Source of the DNA: Candidatus Defluviibacterium haderslevense
GTDB lineage: Bacteria > Bacteroidota > Bacteroidia > Chitinophagales > Saprospiraceae
Reading direction: 5' to 3'
Length of the DNA: 64,000 nucleotides
Assembly (NCBI GenBank): GCA_016712225.1
Contig: JADJRL010000003.1
Span: 827,001-891,000 of the forward strand
Under the pieces are notes generated by a model. The model was not told the origin of the DNA, did no database searches, and was given only the letters and a program-made list of their open reading frames with translations. Positions 8,589 through 18,036 of this stretch are shown here, piece by piece (position 1 is the stretch's first letter; every line of letters starts with the position of its first letter). The translations under genes and the position numbers were made by a program.

Positions 8589-10907
8589 TTAAGATCGTCC
8601 AGTAATACTTAATTTTTTAGTTAATCGAAATCCATTATCAAATTTAAAAAATAGGACATACATACCAGGTTCTAAATAATTGACCGATAAGTTTAATATT
8701 TCCCTTCCATTAAAGGGTATGGATTCACGAAATTTACCCTGGACATCAGCAATCTGTAATTGACCTGATACTGAATTTCCAAATTGAACTTGAACCATTT
8801 GATCAGCAGGATTTGGATAAACCAACACTTGAACACCCTCAGTCTCAGAAGTACTAGTTGCTCCATTACAGTTAGCTTTATTGTAACTTGGAGCGGTTGT
8901 TATTTTAAACGTCCCTAATCCATCCGGACATCGTTCATAAGAATTATCTGTAGGAATTGCCCCGAAACTTAAACTATCAATAACTAATCCATCAGGTCTT
9001 GACAAAATGAGTGCTTCTCCAGTAGCAGAAAGTTTAAAATTAGTATGAAGACTACTACTATCACTACTATCTTCATCCAACCAAAGAACGATTCTGTTTT
9101 TTGCCGGAATCAAGGTGCCTTTTGGAAATTCCCATTTATCTTTTTTCTCATAATCATCAGATAAATAGAGTCCGCTCAAATCTATAGACTGATTGGTGTT
9201 ATTATACAGTTCTGCCCAATCTTCATATTTATTGTCGCTAGGATCAATAATGGTAGTTTTATTACTCGTCATAAACTCATTAACCACTACATCTCCCTTA
9301 TTGATATCTGCAAATGCCTCAGTTGCTTCTAATGTATAAAATTCATATTCTGCCCGCTCTGGAGAAAAAATCCCAGCCAGATTATTTTCAGCATAAATAT
9401 AATATTGGGTTTTCTTAGTTTCTGCAATCATATAGGTTCCATAAATTCCATCATTCGCTGCAGCATCGTGATGTAATCCATCATCGAACAATGGTTGTTT
9501 TTCAAATGGATAAGATTTATTCTTTCGATATGCAAGAAATGCTGTAGTGCCATTAGTAATTGATAAATTAACCCAAAGGGTGTCTCCTACTTTCGGTTCT
9601 TGTTTTAACCATACTATATTGGATATCCCAGGTGGCAAGGCATTAAATTCGTTCACCGTATTAAAATAGGCTAATCGAGCATTCATAAGGGTAGAAATTC
9701 CAGGAGCAGTTCCAAATCCGCCACCAGAAGATATTGCAGCCGTTAATGAAGTTTTAAAAGATGAATAAGTGGTCAAACTATTGGGATCTGTTTTGACTAA
9801 ACTATCCACTTTAGATTGAAGTTGAATGGCCATAGTCTCATATGCTTTGTTTGCAATAAATTCTTTACAAAAGGTTCTCACATGTGCGGTATACATTTTT
9901 TTATAACTTGAATTTTGTAATAATTTTTGCAACAAAGGTCTGTTTGTTGTTGATTCACCATTAAAAAAAGTTATCTTATCAACAGTCGTAGCACCGCCGC
10001 CACCGACACTTCCCGGGAATCCTCCTATACTCATATTCAGGTCCCAAATCACCGGCAAAAATCGTCCAAAATCATCTTCATAGAGATAATAGTTCTGAGA
10101 AAAGGAACCTGTATAACTATCATAATTGGAAAAGACGCTATTAAAAGCATGCATCCATAGTGCTCGATCTACATCTAGTATTTTTGGAATTGCTGTTGCA
10201 TTGTTTTTCAACGTATCCATAAGTGCTATGAGTTTGAACCAACCGATCACATTCTCCATTCCATAATAGATATAATACTTGGAACTATCGTACCCATTAA
10301 ATACCAAATTACTTGTAGAATTATTCCCGGGCTTATCTGGATTCCCTTTAACAAACACATGATCCGATGATCCAAAATGATCACTGCAAAATTTCTTATT
10401 CACAGCTTCAACATTGGTATACAATCCAATATATTTGTCATTGATAAATAATTTTGAGAAATTTGCTTGAGAACAATCCATGTAATTGGAAAGGATCTCA
10501 TAGGATAGAACTTCTCGAACAGCAGAAGGGTCAGAAAAATTATTACCCAATTTAATACTGGAGTATTTCTGATAATCCTGACTACCTAATATCCAATCCA
10601 ATTTAATGTGAAGTGGATTTTTTACCTGATTGTTTTTATAGGAACTATTCCCCTTATACTTTACACCCACACTGTCATATTTTACGCCATTGATATAACA
10701 AGAGGTAGCCAATATATAATCTTCTTTTCCAGCTTTGGCAGTGTCTAAGCGGTAATCCCAATCCTGATAATCGAAATTCAGCTTGATTTCCTGAACCTGA
10801 TCCAAACTATAGAAGTCGCTATTCTGTGCGATTAAATACTGATTTGGCATACATATAAAGATAAAACTTAGCGTAAAAACAACAAATTCAGTGGTTTTAA
10901 TATACAT
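8589..10907 (-). CDS. CotH kinase family protein with lamin-tail domain and T9SS tail
   Basis: A 772-residue secreted multidomain protein. A hydrophobic leader ends near YLIAQ (residue ~28). Residues ~35-380 match the CotH kinase-like fold: YDSVGVKYKGNSSY, KLFINDKYIGLYTNVEAVNKKF, and the active-site-like PVIWDLNMSIGG. Residues ~530-650 are a lamin-tail domain (VVVNEFMTSNK, DWAELYNNTNQSIDLSGLYLSD, LWLDED). The final ~80 residues are a type A T9SS sorting domain (VLVYPNPADQMVQV). CotH proteins phosphorylate spore-coat proteins in Bacillus and are common as surface proteins in other phyla; kinase activity here is unproven. The Gly-rich stretch GGFPGSVGGGG is unusual. Confidence 0.85.
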   Translation of the reverse strand: MYIKTTEFVVFTLSFIFICMPNQYLIAQNSDFYSLDQVQEIKLNFDYQDWDYRLDTAKAGKEDYILATSCYINGVKYDSVGVKYKGNSSYKNNQVKNPLHIKLDWILGSQDYQKYSSIKLGNNFSDPSAVREVLSYEILSNYMDCSQANFSKLFINDKYIGLYTNVEAVNKKFCSDHFGSSDHVFVKGNPDKPGNNSTSNLVFNGYDSSKYYIYYGMENVIGWFKLIALMDTLKNNATAIPKILDVDRALWMHAFNSVFSNYDSYTGSFSQNYYLYEDDFGRFLPVIWDLNMSIGGFPGSVGGGGATTVDKITFFNGESTTNRPLLQKLLQNSSYKKMYTAHVRTFCKEFIANKAYETMAIQLQSKVDSLVKTDPNSLTTYSSFKTSLTAAISSGGGFGTAPGISTLMNARLAYFNTVNEFNALPPGISNIVWLKQEPKVGDTLWVNLSITNGTTAFLAYRKNKSYPFEKQPLFDDGLHHDAAANDGIYGTYMIAETKKTQYYIYAENNLAGIFSPERAEYEFYTLEATEAFADINKGDVVVNEFMTSNKTTIIDPSDNKYEDWAELYNNTNQSIDLSGLYLSDDYEKKDKWEFPKGTLIPAKNRIVLWLDEDSSDSSSLHTNFKLSATGEALILSRPDGLVIDSLSFGAIPTDNSYERCPDGLGTFKITTAPSYNKANCNGATSTSETEGVQVLVYPNPADQMVQVQFGNSVSGQLQIADVQGKFRESIPFNGREILNLSVNYLEPGMYVLFFKFDNGFRLTKKLSITGRS

Positions 10908-11240
10908 ATTAAATTATTTACTTATATGATCAAATGGCTTCAAAAACAAATTCGAAGATATTACTATTCTCCGATTTCAATAAAGAAAGTAAAAAATCAG
11001 GCGTTTGTACTTAAAAAATGTAATTAATTTTAAAAAATATAAAAAGTAGATACTTTTAAATCCTTTTAGTTAAAAAACCACTCAACCTTTAACAAATGGA
11101 TTTGATTTATAAAAATTTACCTGAATTACATCTAAGTCATTGAAATAAATAAAATTTTAAATGTTACATTATTCCTATTCAAATTTATAAACTATATTTG
11201 GTAAGATATTTGAGCTTAATTCAGCAAAAAAAAATCCCGA
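10908..11240. other. Divergent intergenic region, 333 nt
   Basis: Very AT-rich DNA between the CotH gene and the first outer-membrane paralogue, which are divergently transcribed. The only recognisable element is the promoter-like box at 11193. No RNA gene or ORF of note. Confidence 0.5.
11193..11200 (+). promoter_or_regulatory. Putative -7 box TATATTTG of first paralogue
   Basis: TATATTTG matches the Bacteroidota -7 consensus TAnnTTTG and lies 41 nt before the ATG at 11241. The 13-nt word TAAACTATATTTG around it is identical upstream of the second paralogue (12018-12030), the only clear conservation in the two leaders. No convincing -33 TTG is visible at standard spacing. Confidence 0.45.
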
Positions 11241-11954
11241 ATGAAAATTTATACACAATTATTCTTAGTATTCCTATTTACCTTTAAAGCTGCAGGTCAA
11301 CAAACTGAATTTGGGATATCCTTGAATTCTGGATTATTTTCATTTCGAGGTCCTTCATCCGAAAAAGTAACTTTTTTAAATGTAAGTCAATCATCAGTAG
11401 CAACAAAATATTATACAAACAATCCTTATGGGTCTAAAAATGCCCTTCTATATGGCCTTTCTATTAATGTTCAGCGAATAACTAAGAAAAATATCATTTT
11501 TGGCACTGACCTTGGTTATGAAAATCTACGAAGTAAAATATCAATTGATAAAGTTTTCTACAATGATGATGTTAATGATAAAATCATCATTGTTTCTGGG
11601 GAAACAATTTTTTCTCATTCTTTTATCAATTTAAATCCATATGTAGGTTATAGAATAATTCTAAATAAATATTCATTAGACTTCAATACCGGATTTGATC
11701 TTGGATATTGTTTTTTAGCTCATGAAAAATCGTCTATAGATACCAAAAATGGATTTAAAGATAGCAATTCAAAAGATAGAAGTACCATTCGTTTTGATTT
11801 TAGACCAAGAATTCATTCAACATTAAATTATAAAAATTGCGGTATCTACTTGGACTATTCTTATGGTTTGGTTAATTATCAATCTGGATATGTTGGCGGA
11901 ATCAATGAATGTTATTCCCGTATCATTAGATTTGGTCTAAATTATAAATTTTGA
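11241..11954 (+). CDS. Outer membrane beta-barrel protein, paralogue 1
   Basis: A 237-residue protein with a signal peptide (MKIYTQLFLVFLFTFKAAGQ) and alternating amphipathic strands ending in FGLNYKF, with a terminal aromatic residue as in outer-membrane barrels. The PorT-like or OmpW-sized length suggests an 8-stranded barrel. It is clearly related to the next gene over its whole length: both begin QQTEFGISLNSGLFSFRGPS after the leader and end with SGYVGGINECYS. Function unknown. The pair looks like a tandem duplication with diverged surface loops. Confidence 0.7.
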   Translation: MKIYTQLFLVFLFTFKAAGQQTEFGISLNSGLFSFRGPSSEKVTFLNVSQSSVATKYYTNNPYGSKNALLYGLSINVQRITKKNIIFGTDLGYENLRSKISIDKVFYNDDVNDKIIIVSGETIFSHSFINLNPYVGYRIILNKYSLDFNTGFDLGYCFLAHEKSSIDTKNGFKDSNSKDRSTIRFDFRPRIHSTLNYKNCGIYLDYSYGLVNYQSGYVGGINECYSRIIRFGLNYKF

Positions 11955-12022
11955 TACAAAACGAAAATAGTTAACTAAAAATAAAATATATTTTGAGTAC
12001 GTTACCATTTACCAATTTAAAC

Positions 12023-12030
12023 TATATTTG
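12023..12030 (+). promoter_or_regulatory. Putative -7 box TATATTTG of second paralogue
   Basis: The same TAAACTATATTTG word as before paralogue 1, 53 nt before the ATG at 12083. Its retention in both copies supports a role in initiation and means the duplication carried its own promoter. Confidence 0.45.
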
Positions 12031-12082
12031 AATATAATTTTTAACACAATTGCAGTTTTAATGTTATTTCAAATTAAACACT

Positions 12083-12802
12083 ATGAGAATTACTTCAATT
12101 ATCCTTTTAGTATTATTAAAAACCATTAATACTTTTGGTCAACAAACCGAATTTGGGATATCCTTGAATTCAGGACTATTTTCATTTCGAGGACCTTCAG
12201 CAGAAAAAGAGACATTTATTTTAGTAAATGAAGCATCTGAAGATAATTTAACATGTACAAATAATCCATATGGATCTAAAAATGGTCTACTATATGGATT
12301 TTCAATTAATCTTCAACTATTAACAAAAAGAAAATTCATTCTTGGAATTGATCTTGGGTACGAAAATCTAAGAAGTTTGATATTAATCAAACATATACTT
12401 ATTCGTCAAGATTTTGGTTCATTTCCACCTTACAATGCTTCAGGAAAATCAATATTAAACCATCATTTTATTAATGTAAATCCATATTTTGGTTATAGTG
12501 TAAAACTAAAAAAGTATTCAATGGATTTTCTTGCCGGAACTGATTTAGCATATTGTCTCTTTGCTAAAGAACGGGGATCATGGGTACAAGAATTTGACAA
12601 TGAAAAACAACCCATCACTAAAAATCGAAGCACCATTCGCTTTGATTTCAGACCCAGAATTCAATCTACTATACAATATAAAAAGTACGGTTTATATGCA
12701 GCTTATTCAATTGGATTAGTTAATTATAAATCTGGCTATGTGGGTGGGATCAATGAATGTTATTCCAGTATTATTCGGTTTGGTTTAAATTATAAAATTT
12801 GA
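12083..12802 (+). CDS. Outer membrane beta-barrel protein, paralogue 2
   Basis: A 239-residue paralogue of the preceding gene with its own signal peptide (MRITSIILLVLLKTINTFGQ). Strand segments such as NNPYGSKN, LGIDLGYENLRS, RSTIRFDFRPRIQST and SGYVGGINECYSSIIRFGLNYKI are shared almost residue for residue, whereas segments after ENLRS and after DLAYCL, likely extracellular loops, differ in length and sequence. This fits a barrel scaffold with fast-evolving loops. Function unknown. Confidence 0.7.
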   Translation: MRITSIILLVLLKTINTFGQQTEFGISLNSGLFSFRGPSAEKETFILVNEASEDNLTCTNNPYGSKNGLLYGFSINLQLLTKRKFILGIDLGYENLRSLILIKHILIRQDFGSFPPYNASGKSILNHHFINVNPYFGYSVKLKKYSMDFLAGTDLAYCLFAKERGSWVQEFDNEKQPITKNRSTIRFDFRPRIQSTIQYKKYGLYAAYSIGLVNYKSGYVGGINECYSSIIRFGLNYKI

Positions 12803-12836
12803 TTTATAATCTACAGTGACAACGAATAAAATAAAT

Positions 12837-13133
12837 ATGGAAGACAAAATACTCCTAATCCATCCTGAAGGCAAGAAAGGCATCAGCATGAATGTTAAAA
12901 AATATAATGTTTTACAGTCTGCAATATTGGATGTTTTAACAATTCATGGTGCTATAACGCATACTGAACTTATCACCATAACTAGCGCGGAAATAATAAA
13001 AAATAAAATTCCTTTTGAAGGAAACATAGGTTGGCATGTCGAATGGGTCAAACTTGATCTCGAATCGAAGGGTCTGATTCAAAGAACAAAAGAAAAAAAT
13101 AAATTATACTTCAGCTTGAAAAATAATTCTTGA
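12837..13133 (+). CDS. DUF6958 family protein
   Basis: A 98-residue cytoplasmic protein. The sequence KILLIHPEGKKGISMNVKKYN at the start and the WHVEWVKLDLESKGLIQR block near the end resemble the DUF6958 family, a winged-helix-like small protein of unknown role. The ATG at 12837 is preferred over a GTG at 12816. It ends 9 nt before the Cdd1-like gene, so the two are probably co-transcribed. Confidence 0.65.
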   Translation: MEDKILLIHPEGKKGISMNVKKYNVLQSAILDVLTIHGAITHTELITITSAEIIKNKIPFEGNIGWHVEWVKLDLESKGLIQRTKEKNKLYFSLKNNS

Positions 13134-13142
13134 TTAAAATAA

Positions 13143-13439
13143 ATGCCAGATCCATTAATTTATAAAAATAAAGTACTCAAACAATTTCAAACTATCCCTA
13201 GCGTAGGTAAAGCTTGTGCAATGGATCTATGGAATATTGGTCTCCGAGATATTTCTGAATTAAAAAATAAGAATCCTCTCGAACTCTATCAAAAACTGAA
13301 TAGTATAAGTGGGGTCACACATGACATTTGTATGCTTTATACTTTTCGTTGCGCAGTATACTATGCAACAGAAGATCACCATGATCCTGACAAATTGAAA
13401 TGGTGGAATTGGAAAAATACAATGTATAATAATGGATAA
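13143..13439 (+). CDS. Cdd1-like helix-hairpin-helix protein
   Basis: A 98-residue protein of the Cdd1 / pathogenicity-locus family. The helix-hairpin-helix-like FQTIPSVGKACAMDLWNIGL opening, the YQKLNSISG helix, CMLYTFRCAVYYA, and the final LKWWNWKN are the family hallmarks. Such proteins are thought to bind DNA non-specifically and are found next to small stress genes. It lies directly after the DUF6958 gene with a 9-nt gap, so the two are probably one unit. Precise role unknown. Confidence 0.75.
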   Translation: MPDPLIYKNKVLKQFQTIPSVGKACAMDLWNIGLRDISELKNKNPLELYQKLNSISGVTHDICMLYTFRCAVYYATEDHHDPDKLKWWNWKNTMYNNG

Positions 13440-13612
13440 AAAATGGGGAGGATATTGTCAAAAAAAAAATTCCACGAATGCACGAATGGAAGATTTCTCT
13501 ATGTAGCTCATTCAGTCCTAATCTTTTTAGGAATATATTTGTTCAATTAATGATATCTTGCTTTTGAATCAGGTGATGATATCAATAAATATAAGATAAA
13601 TTTTAATATCTG

Positions 13613-15166
13613 ATGAAATACATCGTTAGTAGCTGCTTACTGTTAATGCATTTTTTTACCATTAATGCACAAAACGTTCTCATTGGAATCCAAAATAATC
13701 CAAACGAACCTTCTATCGCTATCAATCCAAAATCTCCTAATGTACTAATTGCAGGAGCCAATATTAATAATTGTTATGTAAGCCTTGATACTGGAAGAAC
13801 CTGGAAAAGCCAAATATTGACTTCATCTTATGGCGTATGGGGTGATCCCAACATTATTGTTGATACAGCAGGTCATTTCTATTTTTTCCATTTATCCAAT
13901 CCACCACAAGGTAGTTGGATCGATCGTATAGTCTGCCAAAAAACAACCGATAACGGTATTACGTGGAACGATGGATCCTTCACCGGACTCAATGGACAAA
14001 AAGATCAGGATAAACATTGGAGTGCTGTTGATAGAAGAAATAACAATCTATATGTTTCCTGGACTCAATTTGACACTTATGGATCTTCAAACCCAAAAGA
14101 TAGTAGTAACATCCTTTTTTCAAAATCAACTGATGCCGGTGCGACATGGTCTACTCCACGAAAAATCAACAAATTTGCAGGCGATTGTATTGATAGCGAT
14201 AATACAGTAGAAGGGGCTGTCCCCGCGATTGGACCCAATGGGGAAATATATATTTCCTGGGCTGGGCCCCTAGGTTTAATGTTTAATAAATCCTTAGACG
14301 AAGGCAATACTTGGTTATATTATGAATCTGTAATAGGTACAATCCCCGGTGGTTGGGATTTTGATGTGCCGGGGATATACAGAGCGAATGGACTTCCGGT
14401 AACAGCTTGTGATGTGAGCAGTGGTCCCCATAGGGGAACTATATACATTAATTGGGCTGATCAAAGAAATGGTTCAAGCAATACAGACATTTGGCTTACA
14501 AAATCCAAGGATGGTGGAATCAGTTGGGCCTCTCCTAAAAAAGTTAATATAGATAATACTACAACCCATCAATTTTTTACATGGATGACCATAGATCAAA
14601 CTACAGGTTATTTGTATTTTGTATTTTATGATAGACGTAATTATACCGATGATCAAACAGATGTTTATCTAGCCGTATCTGTTGATGGAGGAGAAACATT
14701 CACAAATCATAGAATCAGTGCCTCCCCATTTGTACCCACAAAAAATGTTTTTTTCGGAGATTATACCAACATTACAGCACACAATGGAATCATTCGACCC
14801 ATTTGGACCCGACTCAATATGGGACAATTGAGCGTATGGACTCACCTGACTACGTTGAATGAATTGTTGACATCTAACCATGAAATAATTTCCAATGATA
14901 ATGACCTAAGTTTTGAGAATTATCCCAACCCTTCAAAAAATCTTACCTACGTTTCATTCAAAGTCAGACATAAAACGAAAATCAACCTTTCCGTACTCAA
15001 TGCGCAGGGAAATTTAATCAAAAAAATGATTCAGAATGAAACCAGAACATATGGTAAGTACATTGAACAAATCAATCTCGATGAATTGAATATTCCAAAT
15101 GGATTATATTTTATCAAATTGGAAATGAATAATAAAATAAAGGTAATCAGGCAAATAAAAATTTAA
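13613..15166 (+). CDS. T9SS-secreted sialidase-like Asp-box protein
   Basis: A 517-residue secreted beta-propeller. The leader is MKYIVSSCLLLMHFFTINA. Six Asp-box (BNR) motifs of the form S-x-D-x-G-x-T-W are visible: SLDTGRTW, TTDNGITW, STDAGATW, SLDEGNTW, SKDGGISW and SVDGGETF. Asp-boxes stabilise the six-bladed sialidase fold. The arginine triad and Tyr/Glu of true sialidases could not be assigned, so exo-alpha-sialidase activity is not claimed. The last ~80 residues (NYPNPSKNLTYVSF onward) are a type A T9SS sorting domain. Likely a surface glycan-binding or glycan-cleaving protein. Confidence 0.8.
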   Translation: MKYIVSSCLLLMHFFTINAQNVLIGIQNNPNEPSIAINPKSPNVLIAGANINNCYVSLDTGRTWKSQILTSSYGVWGDPNIIVDTAGHFYFFHLSNPPQGSWIDRIVCQKTTDNGITWNDGSFTGLNGQKDQDKHWSAVDRRNNNLYVSWTQFDTYGSSNPKDSSNILFSKSTDAGATWSTPRKINKFAGDCIDSDNTVEGAVPAIGPNGEIYISWAGPLGLMFNKSLDEGNTWLYYESVIGTIPGGWDFDVPGIYRANGLPVTACDVSSGPHRGTIYINWADQRNGSSNTDIWLTKSKDGGISWASPKKVNIDNTTTHQFFTWMTIDQTTGYLYFVFYDRRNYTDDQTDVYLAVSVDGGETFTNHRISASPFVPTKNVFFGDYTNITAHNGIIRPIWTRLNMGQLSVWTHLTTLNELLTSNHEIISNDNDLSFENYPNPSKNLTYVSFKVRHKTKINLSVLNAQGNLIKKMIQNETRTYGKYIEQINLDELNIPNGLYFIKLEMNNKIKVIRQIKI

Positions 15167-15183
15167 TGTTACTAATGTAATAC

Positions 15184-15218
15184 TTGTATTTATACAAATA
15201 TTTCTTGTAATTATACAA
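15184..15218. promoter_or_regulatory. Two 14-bp operator-like dyads 21 bp apart
   Basis: TTGTATTTATACAA (15184-15197) is a perfect inverted repeat of TTGTAT around TT. TTGTAATTATACAA (15205-15218) is the same dyad with one mismatch. Their centres are 21 bp apart, two helical turns, placing both on one face of the DNA. They lie 123 nt before the small lipoprotein gene. A dimeric repressor or activator site is inferred. Confidence 0.4.
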
Positions 15219-15340
15219 ATAATAGATCCCTATATCCAACAACTTTTTATTTGTATCATCGTTTTCATTTTGTAACATTGCATATGATTAATTAATGTTG
15301 ATTAATGACTGCAATAATTATATAAACATTATAAAATATT

Positions 15341-15730
15341 ATGAAAATGATTCTATTTGCATTGTTCATCAGTTCCCTTATATCTTGTCATGAAGATACT
15401 TTAAGTACGAGATTTAATTACCAAACTAAACAAGAATGGGTTGTCGGCGCAGACATTGATTCGGTTAATAAAACAATGACTGTTCCAGCAAACACCAGAC
15501 TTAATATTGAAGTTACATCAGAAAGTTTATGCAAAAGCAGCGGCATAGAAATTATTATTTCTAACGCATCAACCATACTTTTTCAAAAAACGGTTTCTGT
15601 TTTTCCATTCAGCGAAACGATTACTATTGATCAAGCACAAGACCTTAATATTCAAACTAAAGTAAAAATAGTCAATACTGCAATTGAATGTATTTGGCTT
15701 GGAAATGCTAATGTAATTGTCGGGTATTAA
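15341..15730 (+). CDS. Small hypothetical lipoprotein
   Basis: A 129-residue protein with a lipoprotein signal (MKMILFALFISSLISC; lipobox LISC, lipidated Cys16). The mature part is predicted beta-rich, with two further Cys (around residues 67 and 120) that could form a disulfide. No family recognised. It is convergent with the GH30 gene and preceded by tandem operator-like dyads, so it may be specifically regulated. Confidence 0.65.
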   Translation: MKMILFALFISSLISCHEDTLSTRFNYQTKQEWVVGADIDSVNKTMTVPANTRLNIEVTSESLCKSSGIEIIISNASTILFQKTVSVFPFSETITIDQAQDLNIQTKVKIVNTAIECIWLGNANVIVGY

Positions 15731-15766
15731 TTACAAGGTTTGTTATATGCTCTTTTAATTGAAACA

Positions 15767-17803
15767 TTATTCATTTAATTTGATCATACGTACAATATTC
15801 ATATCATTTGCCATTTGTACTTTGATATAATAAATACCAGGAGTTAGAAGATCTTGTTTCATTGGAATATTATGATTCCCGGAAGACAATGGTTCATTCC
15901 ATATATTTTCTACCACTTGTCCATATAGATTTAACACATCAATATGGACAAGTCCTGAGTGTTTTAAATTAAAATGAATATTCGCATGATGATACCATGG
16001 ATTAGGACTTAAAGTCATTTCTGTTATCACATCACTTTTTGGATTATTAACTTGGGTTGTTGGTAAAGATCCTTTCAATGTTGTAACACTATATGGATTC
16101 ATAGTTAAATTAATCGTACCCGATTTTAAATCCACTGATGAAGTTTTCCAATAATTATTTTCATTTGAACTGTACACATTAAATCTCATATCAGCGAAAG
16201 CCAATTTTATTTGCACAGTTTGTGATGTTGAACTGGTATTTAATAATACTGCCGTTATAGTCTTACTGGAATCATTGAAGTAAGCACTCGATAATATGGC
16301 ATTGTTACCTGTTGAAACAACTTCAACTCTGTTAGAATTTGGACGGATGTATTTAAAAAAATGTTTAGCTCCAACATACTTTGGAGATACAGCGCCTGAC
16401 GATTGATTGGATAAACCGGATGCACTTACATTCCCGGCATCATCACTATCTGTAAATGTCCAATATACCCATGCACTTTGTCTTCCTGCCGTTAATGCTT
16501 GATGAATTCGAATAGCAACACCAAGTCCTCCGTCACCCGGGAAACCTGTCTTAGGATACAACCAATCTTTATTTTCACCCGAAGTTTCAGTCATCCAAGA
16601 TTTTTTATTAAAACTAGCAAAACCTTTAACATTAGCTGGTATTCCTTGTGCAGGACTCGTAGTCCATCCATTTACCCACCAATCCCATTGTCTTGGATTT
16701 GCACCTGCAGAACTTACACCATCATTAGCATAACCATGAATGCAATAGAAATCTACAGCTTTAGAGGCCACTGGATCTGCCTCAATATTCTTGAGATACT
16801 GAAGATTTTTATGAGTCGGACCTCCGTATTCCCACATACCATACGAATCACCACCTAATAGATCTTCGGGTCCCATGATTCGGATGTTTTTCAACTCAGG
16901 GTATTTATCAAATTCTGCACGAATTGCTTTTACCGCGGTAATGTATTGCGAAGAAAGTGGGTAAGTAGCGCAACTATAAAATACTTCAAAATTCAATTCA
17001 TTCTGAATACTAATGGAATAAAAAGGAACTTTATAAAGACGCTGCAATCCCAATACATAAGCTGCGGTACTTCTAACAAACTGGGTTAAAGATGATGTAG
17101 GTCCTGTCCCACCCACAGATACATCATTAAAAACGGCTAAAGGGGTCCCAGATACATCCAGTCTTCCCCCTGAAAAATTACCTCCCCAAATAAAAGGCCA
17201 TGGCGTATTAACTACCGGGCCAGGCCACCAGTTTTCTGGATAACGATTCCCCGATGACACTTTTACCCAAGGGACTGGTGACCAAATAGAACCCATAAGT
17301 TTAAAATCTCCCAATTGAGCTTTTTTCTTAAATCCTTCCACCACTGCAGCATCATTAGGAAAGCTGAATAGATTCATGTTTTTTTCAATATCTGGCCCCA
17401 TAACAGCGATAGGCGCCTGGCGTCCACCAAAAGTCCTGGAATAATCATTCGGACCTGTATAGGTTCTTACCCTATTATTCTCAGGTCCATTCGGATTGGC
17501 CTGATCCTCAAAATTAAACACACTCTTCGTAGCCGATCCCATAAACCAAGGTGAAAAATAACTTAAATCAGATACCGGTGCCTTTAATTTAGGAGTAAGG
17601 TCTAAGCGATATATACTACATCCCATGTCATCATAATATAAATTCAACCACCAGGCTTGGTTAACAACATCACCACCTTGATGGGCACCAAATCCATCTA
17701 TGATCTGAAGTTTTTTATTTGGATCAATGTTTATGTTTGTTTGACCATGGAGTAAGCAACTAAAACCAACAAGTAGGCAAAAAATATAATATTTAATGTT
17801 CAT
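15767..17803 (-). CDS. GH30-family glycoside hydrolase with T9SS tail
   Basis: A 678-residue secreted glycosidase resembling GH30 glucuronoxylanases/glucosidases. The signal peptide MNIKYYIFCLLVGFSCLLHG fixes the start at 17803; the open frame runs 198 nt further upstream but without coding character. GH30 features are IDGFGAHQGG near residue 35, the (beta/alpha)8 strands, acid/base Glu269 in SISIQNE, and nucleophile Glu406 in SWMTETSG. A beta-sandwich follows (AVLLNTSSTSQTVQI), then a type A T9SS tail (residues ~600-678, TEMTLSPNPWYHHANI). Likely hydrolyses xylan or a beta-linked glycan at the cell surface. Divergent from the large Asp-box protein gene. Confidence 0.85.
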   Translation of the reverse strand: MNIKYYIFCLLVGFSCLLHGQTNINIDPNKKLQIIDGFGAHQGGDVVNQAWWLNLYYDDMGCSIYRLDLTPKLKAPVSDLSYFSPWFMGSATKSVFNFEDQANPNGPENNRVRTYTGPNDYSRTFGGRQAPIAVMGPDIEKNMNLFSFPNDAAVVEGFKKKAQLGDFKLMGSIWSPVPWVKVSSGNRYPENWWPGPVVNTPWPFIWGGNFSGGRLDVSGTPLAVFNDVSVGGTGPTSSLTQFVRSTAAYVLGLQRLYKVPFYSISIQNELNFEVFYSCATYPLSSQYITAVKAIRAEFDKYPELKNIRIMGPEDLLGGDSYGMWEYGGPTHKNLQYLKNIEADPVASKAVDFYCIHGYANDGVSSAGANPRQWDWWVNGWTTSPAQGIPANVKGFASFNKKSWMTETSGENKDWLYPKTGFPGDGGLGVAIRIHQALTAGRQSAWVYWTFTDSDDAGNVSASGLSNQSSGAVSPKYVGAKHFFKYIRPNSNRVEVVSTGNNAILSSAYFNDSSKTITAVLLNTSSTSQTVQIKLAFADMRFNVYSSNENNYWKTSSVDLKSGTINLTMNPYSVTTLKGSLPTTQVNNPKSDVITEMTLSPNPWYHHANIHFNLKHSGLVHIDVLNLYGQVVENIWNEPLSSGNHNIPMKQDLLTPGIYYIKVQMANDMNIVRMIKLNE

Positions 17804-18036
17804 AATAATTTCAATTAAATTAGGTAATGATGGATTTGTAAAATTATAACAATATTGGTAGTTAATTAGTAAGACTACCTTTGACTTCATTACGCTGCTT
17901 TTTTTGATAAAACAAATGAAACAAAATAGTATGATAATTAAAGAATTTACATATTCCTTATGCATATCAAGATGATCGTTACAGCTCTTCCCATAGACCA
18001 TGACTTACATCATACATTATTTTAGTAAGTTTGCGA

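Noticed and set aside
17804..18001. N-terminal extension of the GH30 gene
   Set aside because: The extra 66 codons precede a good signal peptide and include random hydrophobic and Cys-rich text; the start at 17803 is better.
18026..18033. TAAGTTTG as a -7 box for the large Asp-box gene
   Set aside because: It lies only 4 nt before the ATG and has no -33 partner, so a leaderless promoter could not be supported.
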